Translations under genes and position numbers: made by a program
Assembly: GCA_041653955.1 (NCBI GenBank)
Contig: JBAZEH010000002.1
Location: forward strand, 25,877-89,876
Direction of reading: 5' to 3'
DNA: 64,000 bases
Origin: UBA1562 sp041653955
GTDB taxonomy: Bacteria; Omnitrophota; Gorgyraeia; Gygaellales; Profunditerraquicolaceae
In this document: piece by piece, positions 17,161 through 25,607 of the stretch
Layout of the letters: each line of letters starts with the position of its first letter
Numbering within the stretch: the first letter of the stretch is position 1
The notes under the pieces: model-generated
Seen by the model: the letters and a program-made list of their open reading frames with translations, nothing else
What the model was told of the DNA's origin: nothing
Databases searched by the model: none

Positions 17161-17556
17161 ATGAAGAGGGGGACCGCACGGGTCATTTTATTATCGGTTT
17201 TATTCTGTTTGATCCTTTATCCGCTATATGCCCAGGAGGGGTGTCCCGTTAAAGGCGACCTCGCCGGCAGCCATGACGTGAATGATGATGGCGTAGCGGA
17301 CGTGGTTTATTATGGCGACGGGAAATATATAACGAAAGCGGAAGCGGACACCAATTATGACGGCGCTTCGGATGTTGTGGTATATATGGAGGAAGGAAAA
17401 TTCAAGTCAGCCGAGGCGGATACCGATTATGACGGCACGCACGATAAGAAATTCAACGATGCCGCGGAATTCAACAGCTGGCTGAACGCGAATAACCCGG
17501 ACTTCAACGATAAGCTGAACAAGGATGACTGGCGGGTAGATATTCTTAAATTTTAG
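17161..17556 (+). CDS. Secreted protein with Asp-rich, calcium-loop-like repeats
   Basis: A 131-residue protein with a signal peptide (1-24, ending YAQ). The mature part holds three similar repeats of about 25 residues, each with a DxxxDG core: DVNDDGVADVVYY, DTNYDGASDVVVY and DTDYDGTHDKKF. These resemble EF-hand-like or dockerin/thrombospondin-type calcium loops followed by a beta strand. It is likely a periplasmic calcium-binding protein. A single Cys follows the cleavage region, but the preceding residues do not form a lipobox. It has its own promoter. No named family is claimed. Confidence 0.8.
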   Translation: MKRGTARVILLSVLFCLILYPLYAQEGCPVKGDLAGSHDVNDDGVADVVYYGDGKYITKAEADTNYDGASDVVVYMEEGKFKSAEADTDYDGTHDKKFNDAAEFNSWLNANNPDFNDKLNKDDWRVDILKF

Positions 17557-17593
17557 GTTTTTTAATCAGGCGCGATAAGGGGCTTTGGGTGTA

Positions 17594-18724
17594 ATGCCGC
17601 AGGAAAAGATCAATTTTGATTATTCCGTACCGAATACTCTCCTTATCAAGATAAGCGGGGATTGGGTCATTTCATCGGAGCTCCCATCCGTAAACGAAAT
17701 AGAAAAGGCCCTATCCGGGCGCGCAGGTATCACGCAATTATCGTTTGACCTTTCCGGTCTCACCAAATGGGACAGCGGGTTTGTTTCTTTTATCCTCCAG
17801 ATAATCAGGTATTCACAGAATAAAAATATCCATGTCTCCCGCGGGGGGCTCCCGCAGGGAGTAGAAAAGTTCCTCAAACTCGCCCTGAAAGCGAATGAGA
17901 CGGAACCAATGCCTCCTCAAGCTGCGCGCCTTACTTTTCTGGCGATGGTCGGGGATAAGGCGATCAAGATAAGGGAGGGTGTGCTTTCCCTTCTTGATTT
18001 TTTGGGTGAGATAGCTTTTGCTTTTTGGAGATTCTTCAGGGGGAAGGCATATTTTTGCCGTGATGACTTTGTTTATATCGTGCAAAGGTGCGGCGTGGAT
18101 GCCTTGCCTCTTGTTTCCCTGATAAGCATGCTGGTAGGGATTATCCTCGCGTTTGTGGGAGTTATACAACTTGAACTGTTCGGGGCGCAGATATTCATTG
18201 CCGATATCGTGGGTATTGCCATGGTGCGCGTGATGGGGGCCGTGATGACAGGCATACTGCTTTCAGGCCGCACAGGAGCCTCTTTTGCTGCGGAATTGGG
18301 TATTATGCAAACGAATGAAGAGGTAGACGCCTTAAGGACCCTGGGGGTCAACCCGGTTGAATACCTGGTTATGCCGCGTGTCCTGGCGTTGATCATCATG
18401 ATGCCTCTTTTGACGATATATGCCGACCTTATGGGTATAATAGGAGGGTTTGCCGTAAGCACGGGCTTTTTGGGTATAAATCCGGTAGAATATTTAAACC
18501 ACACCAAGGATGCCGTGACCTTGAACAATTTATGGATAGGGATCACGCATGGCCTTGTGTTCGGGATTATTATTTCGGTAGCCGGGTGCCTGCGCGGCAT
18601 CAGGTGCGGGAGGAGTGCCGCAGGGGTAGGAGAGGCGACCACTTCGGCGGTAGTATCCGCGATCACGGGTATTGTGATCGCGACAGCGATAATCACATTT
18701 ATCTGTCAGGTATTAAGGGTATAG
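17594..18724 (+). CDS. mlaE: MlaE-type lipid ABC permease with N-terminal STAS domain
   Basis: A 376-residue protein. Residues 1-100 form a STAS domain like MlaB (LSFDLSGLTKWDSGFVSFI), and residues 120-376 the MlaE permease with five or six membrane segments and GRTGASFAAELGIMQTNEEVDAL. STAS-MlaE fusions are common outside Proteobacteria. The complex moves phospholipids between inner and outer membrane. I start at the ATG at 17594; a TTG three codons earlier sits too close to AAGGGG. Confidence 0.93.
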   Translation: MPQEKINFDYSVPNTLLIKISGDWVISSELPSVNEIEKALSGRAGITQLSFDLSGLTKWDSGFVSFILQIIRYSQNKNIHVSRGGLPQGVEKFLKLALKANETEPMPPQAARLTFLAMVGDKAIKIREGVLSLLDFLGEIAFAFWRFFRGKAYFCRDDFVYIVQRCGVDALPLVSLISMLVGIILAFVGVIQLELFGAQIFIADIVGIAMVRVMGAVMTGILLSGRTGASFAAELGIMQTNEEVDALRTLGVNPVEYLVMPRVLALIIMMPLLTIYADLMGIIGGFAVSTGFLGINPVEYLNHTKDAVTLNNLWIGITHGLVFGIIISVAGCLRGIRCGRSAAGVGEATTSAVVSAITGIVIATAIITFICQVLRV

Positions 18725-18727
18725 GAT

Positions 18728-19501
18728 ATGGCGCAGATCCCAGGGCCTATTATTGAAGTCCGCGATCTTAAACTGGCCTACGATAACTATGTCGTAATGC
18801 GCGGCCTGAACTTTAAGATTTTTAAAGGGAATATTTTTATTGTCATGGGAGGAAGCGGTTGCGGTAAGAGTACCCTGCTTAAGGCCCTTATCGGATTAAA
18901 TGCCCCACAGAAAGGCAAGGTTTTATATAATGGCGCTGACTTCTGGGCCGCGGATGATGCGGGGCAGGAAGCGATCATGCGGCGTTTCGGGATCCTTTAT
19001 CAGGGAGGGGCATTGTGGAGTTCGCTGACATTGGGTGAGAATGTGGCGCTTCCCTTACAGCTTTATTCAGGCCTCTCTGCGGGACAGATACGGGAGGTTG
19101 CGGCATTGAAACTTTCGCTGGTTGGCCTTGGAGGGTATGAAGAACTTTATCCTTCCGAGATAAGCGGAGGGATGCGTAAGAGGGCCGGCCTGGCGCGGGC
19201 GATCGCGCTTGATCCGGATATAATATTTTTTGATGAACCTTCGGCTGGGCTTGACCCCGTGAATGCGCGGGCCCTTGATGACTTAATACTGGAGCTGCGC
19301 GATACGCTGGGGGCTACCATAGTAGTAGTCACGCACGAACTCGCCAGCATATTCGCGATAGGGGATAACTCCATATTCCTTGACGCGGAAACTAAAACAA
19401 TGATAGCGGAAGGCAACCCAAAAGAACTGTTAGCCAATTCAGATAACCCCAAGGTCATTCAGTTTTTAACCAGGGGAGAGAAGCAAGGAGCCGGAAAATG
19501 A
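18728..19501 (+). CDS. mlaF: MlaF-type lipid transport ATPase
   Basis: A 257-residue ATPase with Walker A GGSGCGKS, signature ISGGMRKR, Walker B IIFFDEPSAGLDP and the H-loop VVTHELAS. The signature ISGGMRKRAGLARAIA is characteristic of MlaF/Mkl proteins. It energises the MlaE permease encoded just upstream and overlaps the MCE gene by four bases. Confidence 0.94.
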   Translation: MAQIPGPIIEVRDLKLAYDNYVVMRGLNFKIFKGNIFIVMGGSGCGKSTLLKALIGLNAPQKGKVLYNGADFWAADDAGQEAIMRRFGILYQGGALWSSLTLGENVALPLQLYSGLSAGQIREVAALKLSLVGLGGYEELYPSEISGGMRKRAGLARAIALDPDIIFFDEPSAGLDPVNARALDDLILELRDTLGATIVVVTHELASIFAIGDNSIFLDAETKTMIAEGNPKELLANSDNPKVIQFLTRGEKQGAGK

Positions 19502-20202
19502 GCAAGAGAGCGAATAAGACCTCGATAGGCGTTTTTGTGGTGGGCGCGGTAGTTTTGCTGGTGATAGCCATACTGGTATTCGGTTCGGGGGACCTGTTCA
19601 AACATTCGGATAAATATGTCCTTTTTTTTGATGGTTCGGTAAAGGGGCTCTCCGAGGGCGCTCCGGTAATATTCCGGGGGGTTAAGATAGGCAATGTCAA
19701 GGATATCAGCCTGCTTTATGACCCGGGCACAAAGAAGGTGTTGATACCCGTTATAGTGGATGTAGAGCTTTCGCGCGTAAAGGGTGCTCCGGAGAAGCGC
19801 GGTTACGCCGATTACAACATATTAGTAAAGCAGGGTTTAAGGGCTAAGCTGGAAATACAGAATTTTATAACCGGACAACTTATGTTATCCCTGGATTTTT
19901 ATCCGGACAGGGAGGAGAAGGTGTACGGCCTTATCAAGGAGTACCCTGAGCTGCCGGCATTGCCGATATCCCCGGATATATTTGAGTTGATGAATGATAT
20001 CCCCGTAAAAGAGATCTCTTCTAACCTGGAGAAGATGACTTCGGGGGTAAGCAAGCTGATAAATTCAGAGGGCTTTTACGGGCTCAAGACGCTTTTACAG
20101 GAGTTAACTATGACTGCGCGCTCCATAAGGTTCCTGACCGAATATCTTGAAGAGCATCCTGAAGCATTCTTAAAAGGAAAACCGAGAGCAAAAGGAGAGT
20201 AA
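19498..20202 (+). CDS. mlaD: MlaD/MCE-domain substrate-binding protein
   Basis: A 234-residue protein with an N-terminal anchor (12-30). The MCE domain runs from about 38 to 130 (YVLFFDGSVKGLSEGAPVIFRGVKIG). The C-terminal part (LMNDIPVKEISSNLEKMTSGVSKL) is helical, as needed for the hydrophobic pore of the MCE hexamer. It binds phospholipids in the periplasm as part of the Mla complex with the two preceding genes. Confidence 0.93.
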   Translation: MSKRANKTSIGVFVVGAVVLLVIAILVFGSGDLFKHSDKYVLFFDGSVKGLSEGAPVIFRGVKIGNVKDISLLYDPGTKKVLIPVIVDVELSRVKGAPEKRGYADYNILVKQGLRAKLEIQNFITGQLMLSLDFYPDREEKVYGLIKEYPELPALPISPDIFELMNDIPVKEISSNLEKMTSGVSKLINSEGFYGLKTLLQELTMTARSIRFLTEYLEEHPEAFLKGKPRAKGE

Positions 20203-20203
20203 G

Positions 20204-20830
20204 ATGAGAAATATTATCTGCCTGTCCCTTATTTTATTTCTAAGCGGGTGTGTATCCATCCCGAACAGCCCCAAATCTAAATTTTACACGCTTAAAGCAG
20301 TGAGCCCGGATAATACCGGTGAGCAGATCAGCCTTTCGCCAGGGATGATACTGGGCGTGGGGCCGGTCACGGTACCCCAATACCTGAACCGTCCGCAGAT
20401 GGTAACCCAGGATAAAGACGGTATGCTTAAATTCTCCGAGTTTGACCGTTGGGGAGAGCCATTGGAGCTGGCGTTGACGCGCCTGCTTGCTACCAACCTG
20501 TCAACAATCGCAGCAGAAGGAAATATTGAGGTATATCCATGGAACCCGGTTATCCCGGTGAACTATCAGGTGTTCGCCGATATAGTAAGGATGGAGAGCC
20601 AACTAAACGGTGATATGCTCCTGGTATTGCAGTGGTCTATTATTGATGCGCAGGCGAATAGGATGGTATTTACGAAAAGGTTTGAGTCCAGGAAACCGAT
20701 CAGCCCCAATAACTATTCGGGGATGGTTGAGGTATTGAGCGCTTCATTTGCGTCTTTCAGCAGAGAGGTTGCAGAGGAAGTTTCTAAGCTCGCAGTGCAA
20801 ACGAAAAAGGCAAACAATGACACAAACTAG
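20204..20830 (+). CDS. ABC-type transport auxiliary lipoprotein (PqiC-like)
   Basis: A 208-residue lipoprotein with lipobox LSGC at residues 14-17, then KFYTLKA, typical of the PqiC/YmbA family that accompanies MCE systems. The partly conserved VGPVTVPQYLNRPQMV segment supports this. It probably sits at the inner leaflet of the outer membrane as the docking partner for the MCE protein. It is fourth in the mlaE-F-D operon and overlaps the CDF gene by 14 bp. Confidence 0.9.
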   Translation: MRNIICLSLILFLSGCVSIPNSPKSKFYTLKAVSPDNTGEQISLSPGMILGVGPVTVPQYLNRPQMVTQDKDGMLKFSEFDRWGEPLELALTRLLATNLSTIAAEGNIEVYPWNPVIPVNYQVFADIVRMESQLNGDMLLVLQWSIIDAQANRMVFTKRFESRKPISPNNYSGMVEVLSASFASFSREVAEEVSKLAVQTKKANNDTN

Positions 20831-21731
20831 CGCGGAAATGAATAGGCGGCAGATATACGCAACAAGGGTCTCCATGTTTGGCGCGCTGGCGATCTTTTTT
20901 ATTTCCGCAGGCGCGGGGCTTGCCTTAGACTCCATAACATTGCTGCTGGATGCCTCTGCCAGCCTGGTGATATTGGCCGTGGCATTTTTCATGCATACTT
21001 CCATAAAGAAATTACAGTCTCCTCCTGACAGGTTCTTTAATTTTGGTTACGGAAAATACGAGCCTTTGACCCTTATAGCGCAAGGCGTATTGATAATTAC
21101 TACCTGCCTGATCAGCATAAAGTTCGCCCTGCAGGATATAATACACGCTGATAACGTAGAGGATTACGGGATAGCCGTAATAGCCACTTTCTTAGCAGGC
21201 ATAATAGGGATATTCGTCACCACGTATATTAAGCGCAGCGCCAGGCTCACTCATTCTCAGATACTGGATACCGCGGGGATGCACTGGCTTGCCGATACGC
21301 TTATGTCTTTTGGGGTTTGCGCGGGGTTCGCCTTAGGGTTTATCCTGCAGGAGCTCGGTTATTACAGGATAACCCCTTATGTAGACCCGGTAATGGCTAT
21401 AGTGCTCGCGCTTATCCTTATCCGGATGCCTATACGGATCATCATGCGTAATGGCCTTGAGCTTCTGGACGCCGTGCCTCCGGGAGATATTCATAAGAAA
21501 GTGGTTGAGGTAGCCCAGGGGCATAAACCGAAATCATTCGGTATCCATCGCCTCAGGACCAGGAAGGCGGGGGAGAGGGTGTTCGCGGATATATGTTTTA
21601 TCGTAAAAGAGGACCTCACCGTAGCGCAGGTGCAGGAGTTGGCTGATAATTTTGAGCGCGACCTGAAGGAGCTTTTACCGGTTTCCGACGTGGTGGTATA
21701 TTTCAAGCCGCGTCCGGGAGCCGGTAAATAG
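20817..21731 (+). CDS. Cation diffusion facilitator family transporter
   Basis: A 304-residue CDF protein with six membrane segments (about 15-210) and a cytoplasmic ferredoxin-like C-terminal domain (RKAGERVFADICFIVKEDLT). The TM5 metal motif is present as DTAGMHWLAD (H-x3-D), but the TM2 site is reduced to LLLDASASL with a single Asp. Metal selectivity may therefore differ from zinc-type members. The start at 20817 overlaps the lipoprotein gene; earlier in-frame starts lie inside that gene. It is the last gene of the Mla operon. Confidence 0.9.
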   Translation: MTQTSAEMNRRQIYATRVSMFGALAIFFISAGAGLALDSITLLLDASASLVILAVAFFMHTSIKKLQSPPDRFFNFGYGKYEPLTLIAQGVLIITTCLISIKFALQDIIHADNVEDYGIAVIATFLAGIIGIFVTTYIKRSARLTHSQILDTAGMHWLADTLMSFGVCAGFALGFILQELGYYRITPYVDPVMAIVLALILIRMPIRIIMRNGLELLDAVPPGDIHKKVVEVAQGHKPKSFGIHRLRTRKAGERVFADICFIVKEDLTVAQVQELADNFERDLKELLPVSDVVVYFKPRPGAGK

Positions 21732-21745
21732 AAATATAAAAACAA

Positions 21746-21774
21746 TTGACGGACCGTTGTTTTGGGTGTATAAA
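21746..21774 (+). promoter_or_regulatory. Sigma70 promoter of hflK-hflC
   Basis: TTGACG (21746-21751), a 17-bp spacer and TATAAA (21769-21774) precede a leader of about 125 nt. Confidence 0.8.
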
Positions 21775-21800
21775 AATACCAGGGAATAGATTTGGGTTTG

Positions 21801-21880
21801 GGAGCTAAAGAAGCTTCCAAAGGCTATTGGATGGTCGGGCCGCCATCTGTGATAATACAGGATGGCGGTCTTTTATTTTT
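21801..21880 (+). terminator. Leader terminator/attenuator before hflK
   Basis: A small hairpin (GGAGCT with AGCTTCC, about 21801-21818) is followed by a 10-bp stem (GGCCGCCATC 21838-21847 with GATGGCGGTC 21861-21870) and TTTTATTTTT. GATGG at 21830-21834 can pair with CCATC in the first arm, a possible competing structure. The terminator lies between the promoter and hflK, so some transcripts would stop before the gene. Confidence 0.75.
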
Positions 21881-21904
21881 TAGTACAGAAAAAAGGAGGC
21901 GCTT

Positions 21905-22903
21905 ATGTCCTTTGATAATGTCCCCAGCCCCGATGAGATAATTGACGTAGGTAAAAAGAAGTTAGGCGATGCCTGGAAATATATCCCCTGGTTTATAGGT
22001 ATATTTCTGCTTTTAGGGGCCGCCAGGGGCATGATATATTCTATAGGCCCGGATGAGGTCGGCGTGATACAGCGTTTCGGCAAGTATGCGGGGTTAAGTT
22101 CTCCCGGGCTGCACGCCAAGATACCTTTCGGCATAGATAAGGTAACCCCTATAAAAGTAGAGAAGGTCTTTAAGGAGGAATTCGGCTTTAAGACCATGCA
22201 GGCGGGAGTAAGGAGCAGGTATGGCCGGGGGGATTATCTTGATGAATCCCTGATGCTTACGGGAGACCTGAATATACTGGATGTGCGCTGGATAGTGCAG
22301 TTTCGGATAAAGGATGCAGTAAAATTGATGTTTGCCACGCGTAACCCCCTCAATAATATCCGCGATATATCGGAAGTGGTTATGCGGCGTTTTGTGGGGG
22401 ATTATTCCGTGGATGAAGTATTGACCGTAAAAAGAGAGGAGATAGATGACCTCTCTCAGCAGGAGATACAGAGGATACTGGACAGCTATAATGTGGGGGT
22501 CCAGATAGTTACCGTTAAGCTGCTGGATGTAAACCCGGCGGAGAAGGTAAAGCCGGCATTCAACGAAGTCAATGAGGCCAAGCAGGAGAAGGAGAAGATG
22601 ATCAACCAGGCCTGGGAGGCATATAATAAAGTGATCCCCAAGGCCCGCGGCACCGCGGAAAAGACTATCCGCGAAGCGGAAGGCTATGCCATTGATAAGG
22701 TGAACCGCGCGAAAGGGGAATCCGAGCGTTTCCTTGCCACGCTGAAGGAGTATAAAAAGGCGCCGGAGATAACAAAAAAAAGGATGTATCTGGAGACTAT
22801 GGCGGAGGTCCTGCCTGAAGCAAGGGAGAAATATATTATCGATAAAGAGCAGGGCTCTATCCTGCCTCTTTTGGATATAAATAAGAAGGGGGGTGAGCGC
22901 TGA
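21905..22903 (+). CDS. hflK: HflK-like SPFH/prohibitin membrane protein
   Basis: A 332-residue stomatin-type protein. A single membrane segment (about 28-46) is followed by the SPFH domain (GPDEVGVIQRFGKYAGLSSP) and a long Ala/Glu/Lys-rich coiled coil (about 220-300). With HflC it forms a large periplasmic cage that restrains FtsH protease access in the inner membrane. SD AAGGAGGCG supports the start. The last base of its stop is shared with the hflC start region. Confidence 0.93.
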   Translation: MSFDNVPSPDEIIDVGKKKLGDAWKYIPWFIGIFLLLGAARGMIYSIGPDEVGVIQRFGKYAGLSSPGLHAKIPFGIDKVTPIKVEKVFKEEFGFKTMQAGVRSRYGRGDYLDESLMLTGDLNILDVRWIVQFRIKDAVKLMFATRNPLNNIRDISEVVMRRFVGDYSVDEVLTVKREEIDDLSQQEIQRILDSYNVGVQIVTVKLLDVNPAEKVKPAFNEVNEAKQEKEKMINQAWEAYNKVIPKARGTAEKTIREAEGYAIDKVNRAKGESERFLATLKEYKKAPEITKKRMYLETMAEVLPEAREKYIIDKEQGSILPLLDINKKGGER

Positions 22904-23865
22904 TGAAGAACGGGGCATTCGGGACTATTTTAGGGGTTATTATTGCGATAGCAGCCGTTGTTTTTCTCGCTTTTATCACCGGGGCGGTATATATCGTGAA
23001 TGAAACACAGCAGGTTGTGATCACCCAGTTCGGCAAGCCTGTAGGAGAGCCCGTTACTTCGGCGGGCCTGCATTTCAAGACCCCGTTGATCCAGCAGGCG
23101 CATTATTTTGAGAAGAGGTTATTGGATTGGGACGGGGACCCGAACCAGATACCGACCAAGGATAAAAAATATATCTGGGTGGATACGATCGCGCGCTGGA
23201 CAATAGTGGACGCGCTTAAGTTTCTGCAGTCGGTAGGCAATGAGATGGGCGTCCAGGGAAGGTTAGACGATATAATAAATTCCGCGACCAGAGACGCGGT
23301 CACCAGCCATCTTCTGGTTGAAGCGGTCCGTAATTCAAACCGTATCCTTGAATCTGGCTCGGAGGGCGGCGAAGACGTGATCGTTACGGATGAGGCGCTG
23401 GAGCGTATCGGGGTGGGAAGGCAGATGCTGGAAAGTTTTATTCTTGAGAAGTCTAATGTGCTCGCGCCGCAATACGGCATAGAGATCAGGGACGTGCGCA
23501 TAAAGAGGATAAATTACGTGGAGGACGTGCGTAATAAGGTATATGACCGCATGATCGCCGAAAGGAAACGCGCGGCGGAAAAATACCGCTCTGAAGGCCA
23601 GGGGAAGTCCGCTGAGATAGAAGGCCAGGTAGCCAAGGAGTTAAAAGAGATCACTTCGGAGGCGTACCGCCAGGCGCAGGTGATCACTGGCAAGGCAGAT
23701 GCCGAGGCAGTTTCTATTTACGCTAATGCGTATAACCAGGACGAACAGTTTTATTCTTTCCTGAAAACCCTGGAGACCTATAAGGAAACGATTGATGATA
23801 AGTCAACCGTGATACTGACTACGGACAGCGATTATTATAGATACCTGAAGTCGCTGGATAAGTGA
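22903..23865 (+). CDS. hflC: HflC-like SPFH membrane protein
   Basis: A 320-residue partner of HflK with an N-terminal membrane segment (about 9-28), the SPFH domain (NETQQVVITQFGKPVGEPV, AGLHFKTPL) and a coiled coil containing KRAAEKYRSEGQGKSAEIEG, the HflC hallmark, followed by GKADAEAVSIYANAYNQDEQFY. It is immediately downstream of hflK in the same transcript. Confidence 0.94.
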   Translation: MKNGAFGTILGVIIAIAAVVFLAFITGAVYIVNETQQVVITQFGKPVGEPVTSAGLHFKTPLIQQAHYFEKRLLDWDGDPNQIPTKDKKYIWVDTIARWTIVDALKFLQSVGNEMGVQGRLDDIINSATRDAVTSHLLVEAVRNSNRILESGSEGGEDVIVTDEALERIGVGRQMLESFILEKSNVLAPQYGIEIRDVRIKRINYVEDVRNKVYDRMIAERKRAAEKYRSEGQGKSAEIEGQVAKELKEITSEAYRQAQVITGKADAEAVSIYANAYNQDEQFYSFLKTLETYKETIDDKSTVILTTDSDYYRYLKSLDK

Positions 23866-23912
23866 GTTGCCGGCAAGGCAATAGATAGCAGTTAACCATA
23901 TAATTTATTAAT

Positions 23913-23956
23913 ATAGGGCTCTCTTCATTATGAGGAGGGCCCTATTTGCATTTTTT
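23913..23956 (+). terminator. Terminator-like hairpin after hflC
   Basis: ATAGGGC (23913-23919) pairs with GCCCTAT (23939-23945), and further CTC-GAG pairing lies inside. A T6 run begins five bases after the stem. It probably ends the hflKC unit, although the T-tract is slightly displaced. Confidence 0.65.
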
Positions 23957-23993
23957 AATACTACGCAAGCAGGCCATATCGCGGAGATAGCGC

Positions 23994-24022
23994 TTGCCAT
24001 AATATGCCGGCAGCAGTATAAT
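23994..24022 (+). promoter_or_regulatory. Sigma70 promoter for the PilZ gene
   Basis: TTGCCA (23994-23999), a 17-bp spacer ending in GCAG, and TATAAT (24017-24022). The GCAG before the -10 echoes the TTGACC-N13-GCAG class. Confidence 0.75.
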
Positions 24023-24050
24023 TCTATCTTGGGAAAAAGGAGGGGGCCCG

Positions 24051-24455
24051 ATGGATAAGCTTTACCAGGATACGGAGAAAAGGCAGACCGAACGCATAGA
24101 TGTAAACTTCGTGGTGATATATAATGTTAATTCACCTCTATCGGTGCGGATGATGGTGGGGAACCAGGAGGTCGTGGCAATAGCCGTAAATCTTTCCGAA
24201 GGCGGTATAGCCATATCCACGAACTATGAACTTCCGGTCTCAACCCTCGTAAAAATAAGATTCATACTTTTGAATGAAAAATCCCCTGTTATCTCGGAGC
24301 GCATGAAATCAATAGAAGTTACCGGGGATGTGCGCCATAGTTTTCTTAACCAGAAGAATGTTTATCAGATAGGGATCTCTTTTATTGATTTAGCCGATTC
24401 CGAACGCCAGTTTATCGCCGGTTTTATTAAATTAGAGAAGCGCTCGCGGCAATAG
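24051..24455 (+). CDS. PilZ domain protein (c-di-GMP receptor type)
   Basis: A 134-residue single PilZ domain. The c-di-GMP contact motif RxxxR is visible at the start (KRQTERID) and the second motif as NLSEGGIAIST, close to D/NxSxxG. Such proteins change the behaviour of partners when c-di-GMP rises. It is followed with no gap by the beta-repeat protein gene, its likely functional neighbour. AAGGAGG gives a strong ribosome-binding site. Confidence 0.9.
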   Translation: MDKLYQDTEKRQTERIDVNFVVIYNVNSPLSVRMMVGNQEVVAIAVNLSEGGIAISTNYELPVSTLVKIRFILLNEKSPVISERMKSIEVTGDVRHSFLNQKNVYQIGISFIDLADSERQFIAGFIKLEKRSRQ

Positions 24456-25466
24456 ATGGAAAAGGTAAGATACGAAGTAGACCCGCATAACCGGTTAGTC
24501 AGTTTTAAAGCCGGAAAAGGCGCTACGCCCTCTTTGTTCAGGCAGGTCCTGGACGGAGAATTCAAACCCGGTAAGAATAATAACTTAACTTACCATATCA
24601 AAGCCCCCCTTAACTACGGTATCAAAACCCCATATCAGGTAAGGTTAAAAGGCATCTGGTCGCTGGATAAGGACCATAACCTGGTTTTTACGCTTGATGG
24701 ATCAGGGAGGCAGGCTTCAGGGGAGCGACTGATCATCCGCGCGGATATGATAAGCGCGGAAAAGAATTCCCTTTTATTCGCGGTTACTACCATGAGGAAT
24801 GGCCCTGTTCCGTCAGCGTATATCCTTAAGCTTGAGGGCGCCTGGCAGGCGGATGAGCGTAATCGTATTATCTTCAAAGCAGAGAGGGAGAACAATAGAA
24901 GCGATATCCTCACCTTTGACGGGATATGGGAGATAGATAAACGGTATCAGATATCTTATAAATATGAGAAGAAGAACCTCGCGCGCAAGACAAAGCGCGC
25001 CCATACTATTTCTTTTAAAGGTTCATGGAGCATAAAAGATAAAGCGAAGATAGCCTATATTATGGATATGGCTACCGGTTCGGTGATGAATTTCAAGGCA
25101 AGTGCCGGTATATTCAGGGGTAATTATATAAAATATGAGGTGGGCATAGGGCGGTTGCGTAAAGGAAGGCCGGCGAGAAGGGCGATAGTGCTTTTTGGGA
25201 GCTGGAAGATAAAGAAGGGCGCCGGGCTGGTCTTTGAGGTAGAGCGCGGCAGGAGGGGGATCCAGGATATTTCATTCGGGGCCGAGGTCCGCGTTACGCC
25301 CAGGGATACGCTTTTATTCCGCCTTAAAGACGGGGCAAACAGGAAGCTGGGAGCGGAGTTGGAACTGACGCGCAGGATCAGCGGGCTGGACGGGGAATCA
25401 TATATACGCATGCTTAAATCAGGCAGAGAATATTCAATGTTGGCAGGCGCGGGATTGAGGTGGTAA
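24456..25466 (+). CDS. Uncharacterised protein with repeated G-x-W beta modules
   Basis: A 336-residue protein with no signal peptide or membrane segment. It is made of at least five repeats of about 40-55 residues, each opening with a G-x-W strand (LKGIWSLDKDHNLVF, LEGAWQADERNRIIF, FDGIWEIDKRYQISY, FKGSWSIKDKAKIAY, LFGSWKIKKGAGLVF). Alternating polar and hydrophobic residues imply antiparallel beta strands, as in a beta-barrel, propeller or solenoid. It begins directly after the PilZ stop codon, so it is very likely cotranslated with it. No known family is recognised. Confidence 0.8.
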   Translation: MEKVRYEVDPHNRLVSFKAGKGATPSLFRQVLDGEFKPGKNNNLTYHIKAPLNYGIKTPYQVRLKGIWSLDKDHNLVFTLDGSGRQASGERLIIRADMISAEKNSLLFAVTTMRNGPVPSAYILKLEGAWQADERNRIIFKAERENNRSDILTFDGIWEIDKRYQISYKYEKKNLARKTKRAHTISFKGSWSIKDKAKIAYIMDMATGSVMNFKASAGIFRGNYIKYEVGIGRLRKGRPARRAIVLFGSWKIKKGAGLVFEVERGRRGIQDISFGAEVRVTPRDTLLFRLKDGANRKLGAELELTRRISGLDGESYIRMLKSGREYSMLAGAGLRW

Positions 25467-25472
25467 AATATT

Positions 25473-25607
25473 ATGGCAGAGTGGCGTCCGGCAATAGAAT
25501 GCCCTAAATGCGGCAGCGCTGATACGCGTTTCATAGAGCCTCATTACGAGATGTCGGTATACGAGTGTAATATATGCGGTTGCCGCTTTGAAACAGAGGA
25601 TGATTGA
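25473..25607 (+). CDS. 44-residue zinc-ribbon microprotein
   Basis: The ATG at 25473 opens a 44-codon frame with CPKCG and CNICGC, about 22 residues between the two knuckles, i.e. a compact zinc ribbon. It is followed by an acidic tail. It lies between the beta-repeat gene and the Msr fusion and overlaps the latter by 8 bp, so it looks like a real member of the oxidative-stress group. The ribosome-binding site is weak (AGGTGG 10 bp upstream). Confidence 0.7.
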   Translation: MAEWRPAIECPKCGSADTRFIEPHYEMSVYECNICGCRFETEDD

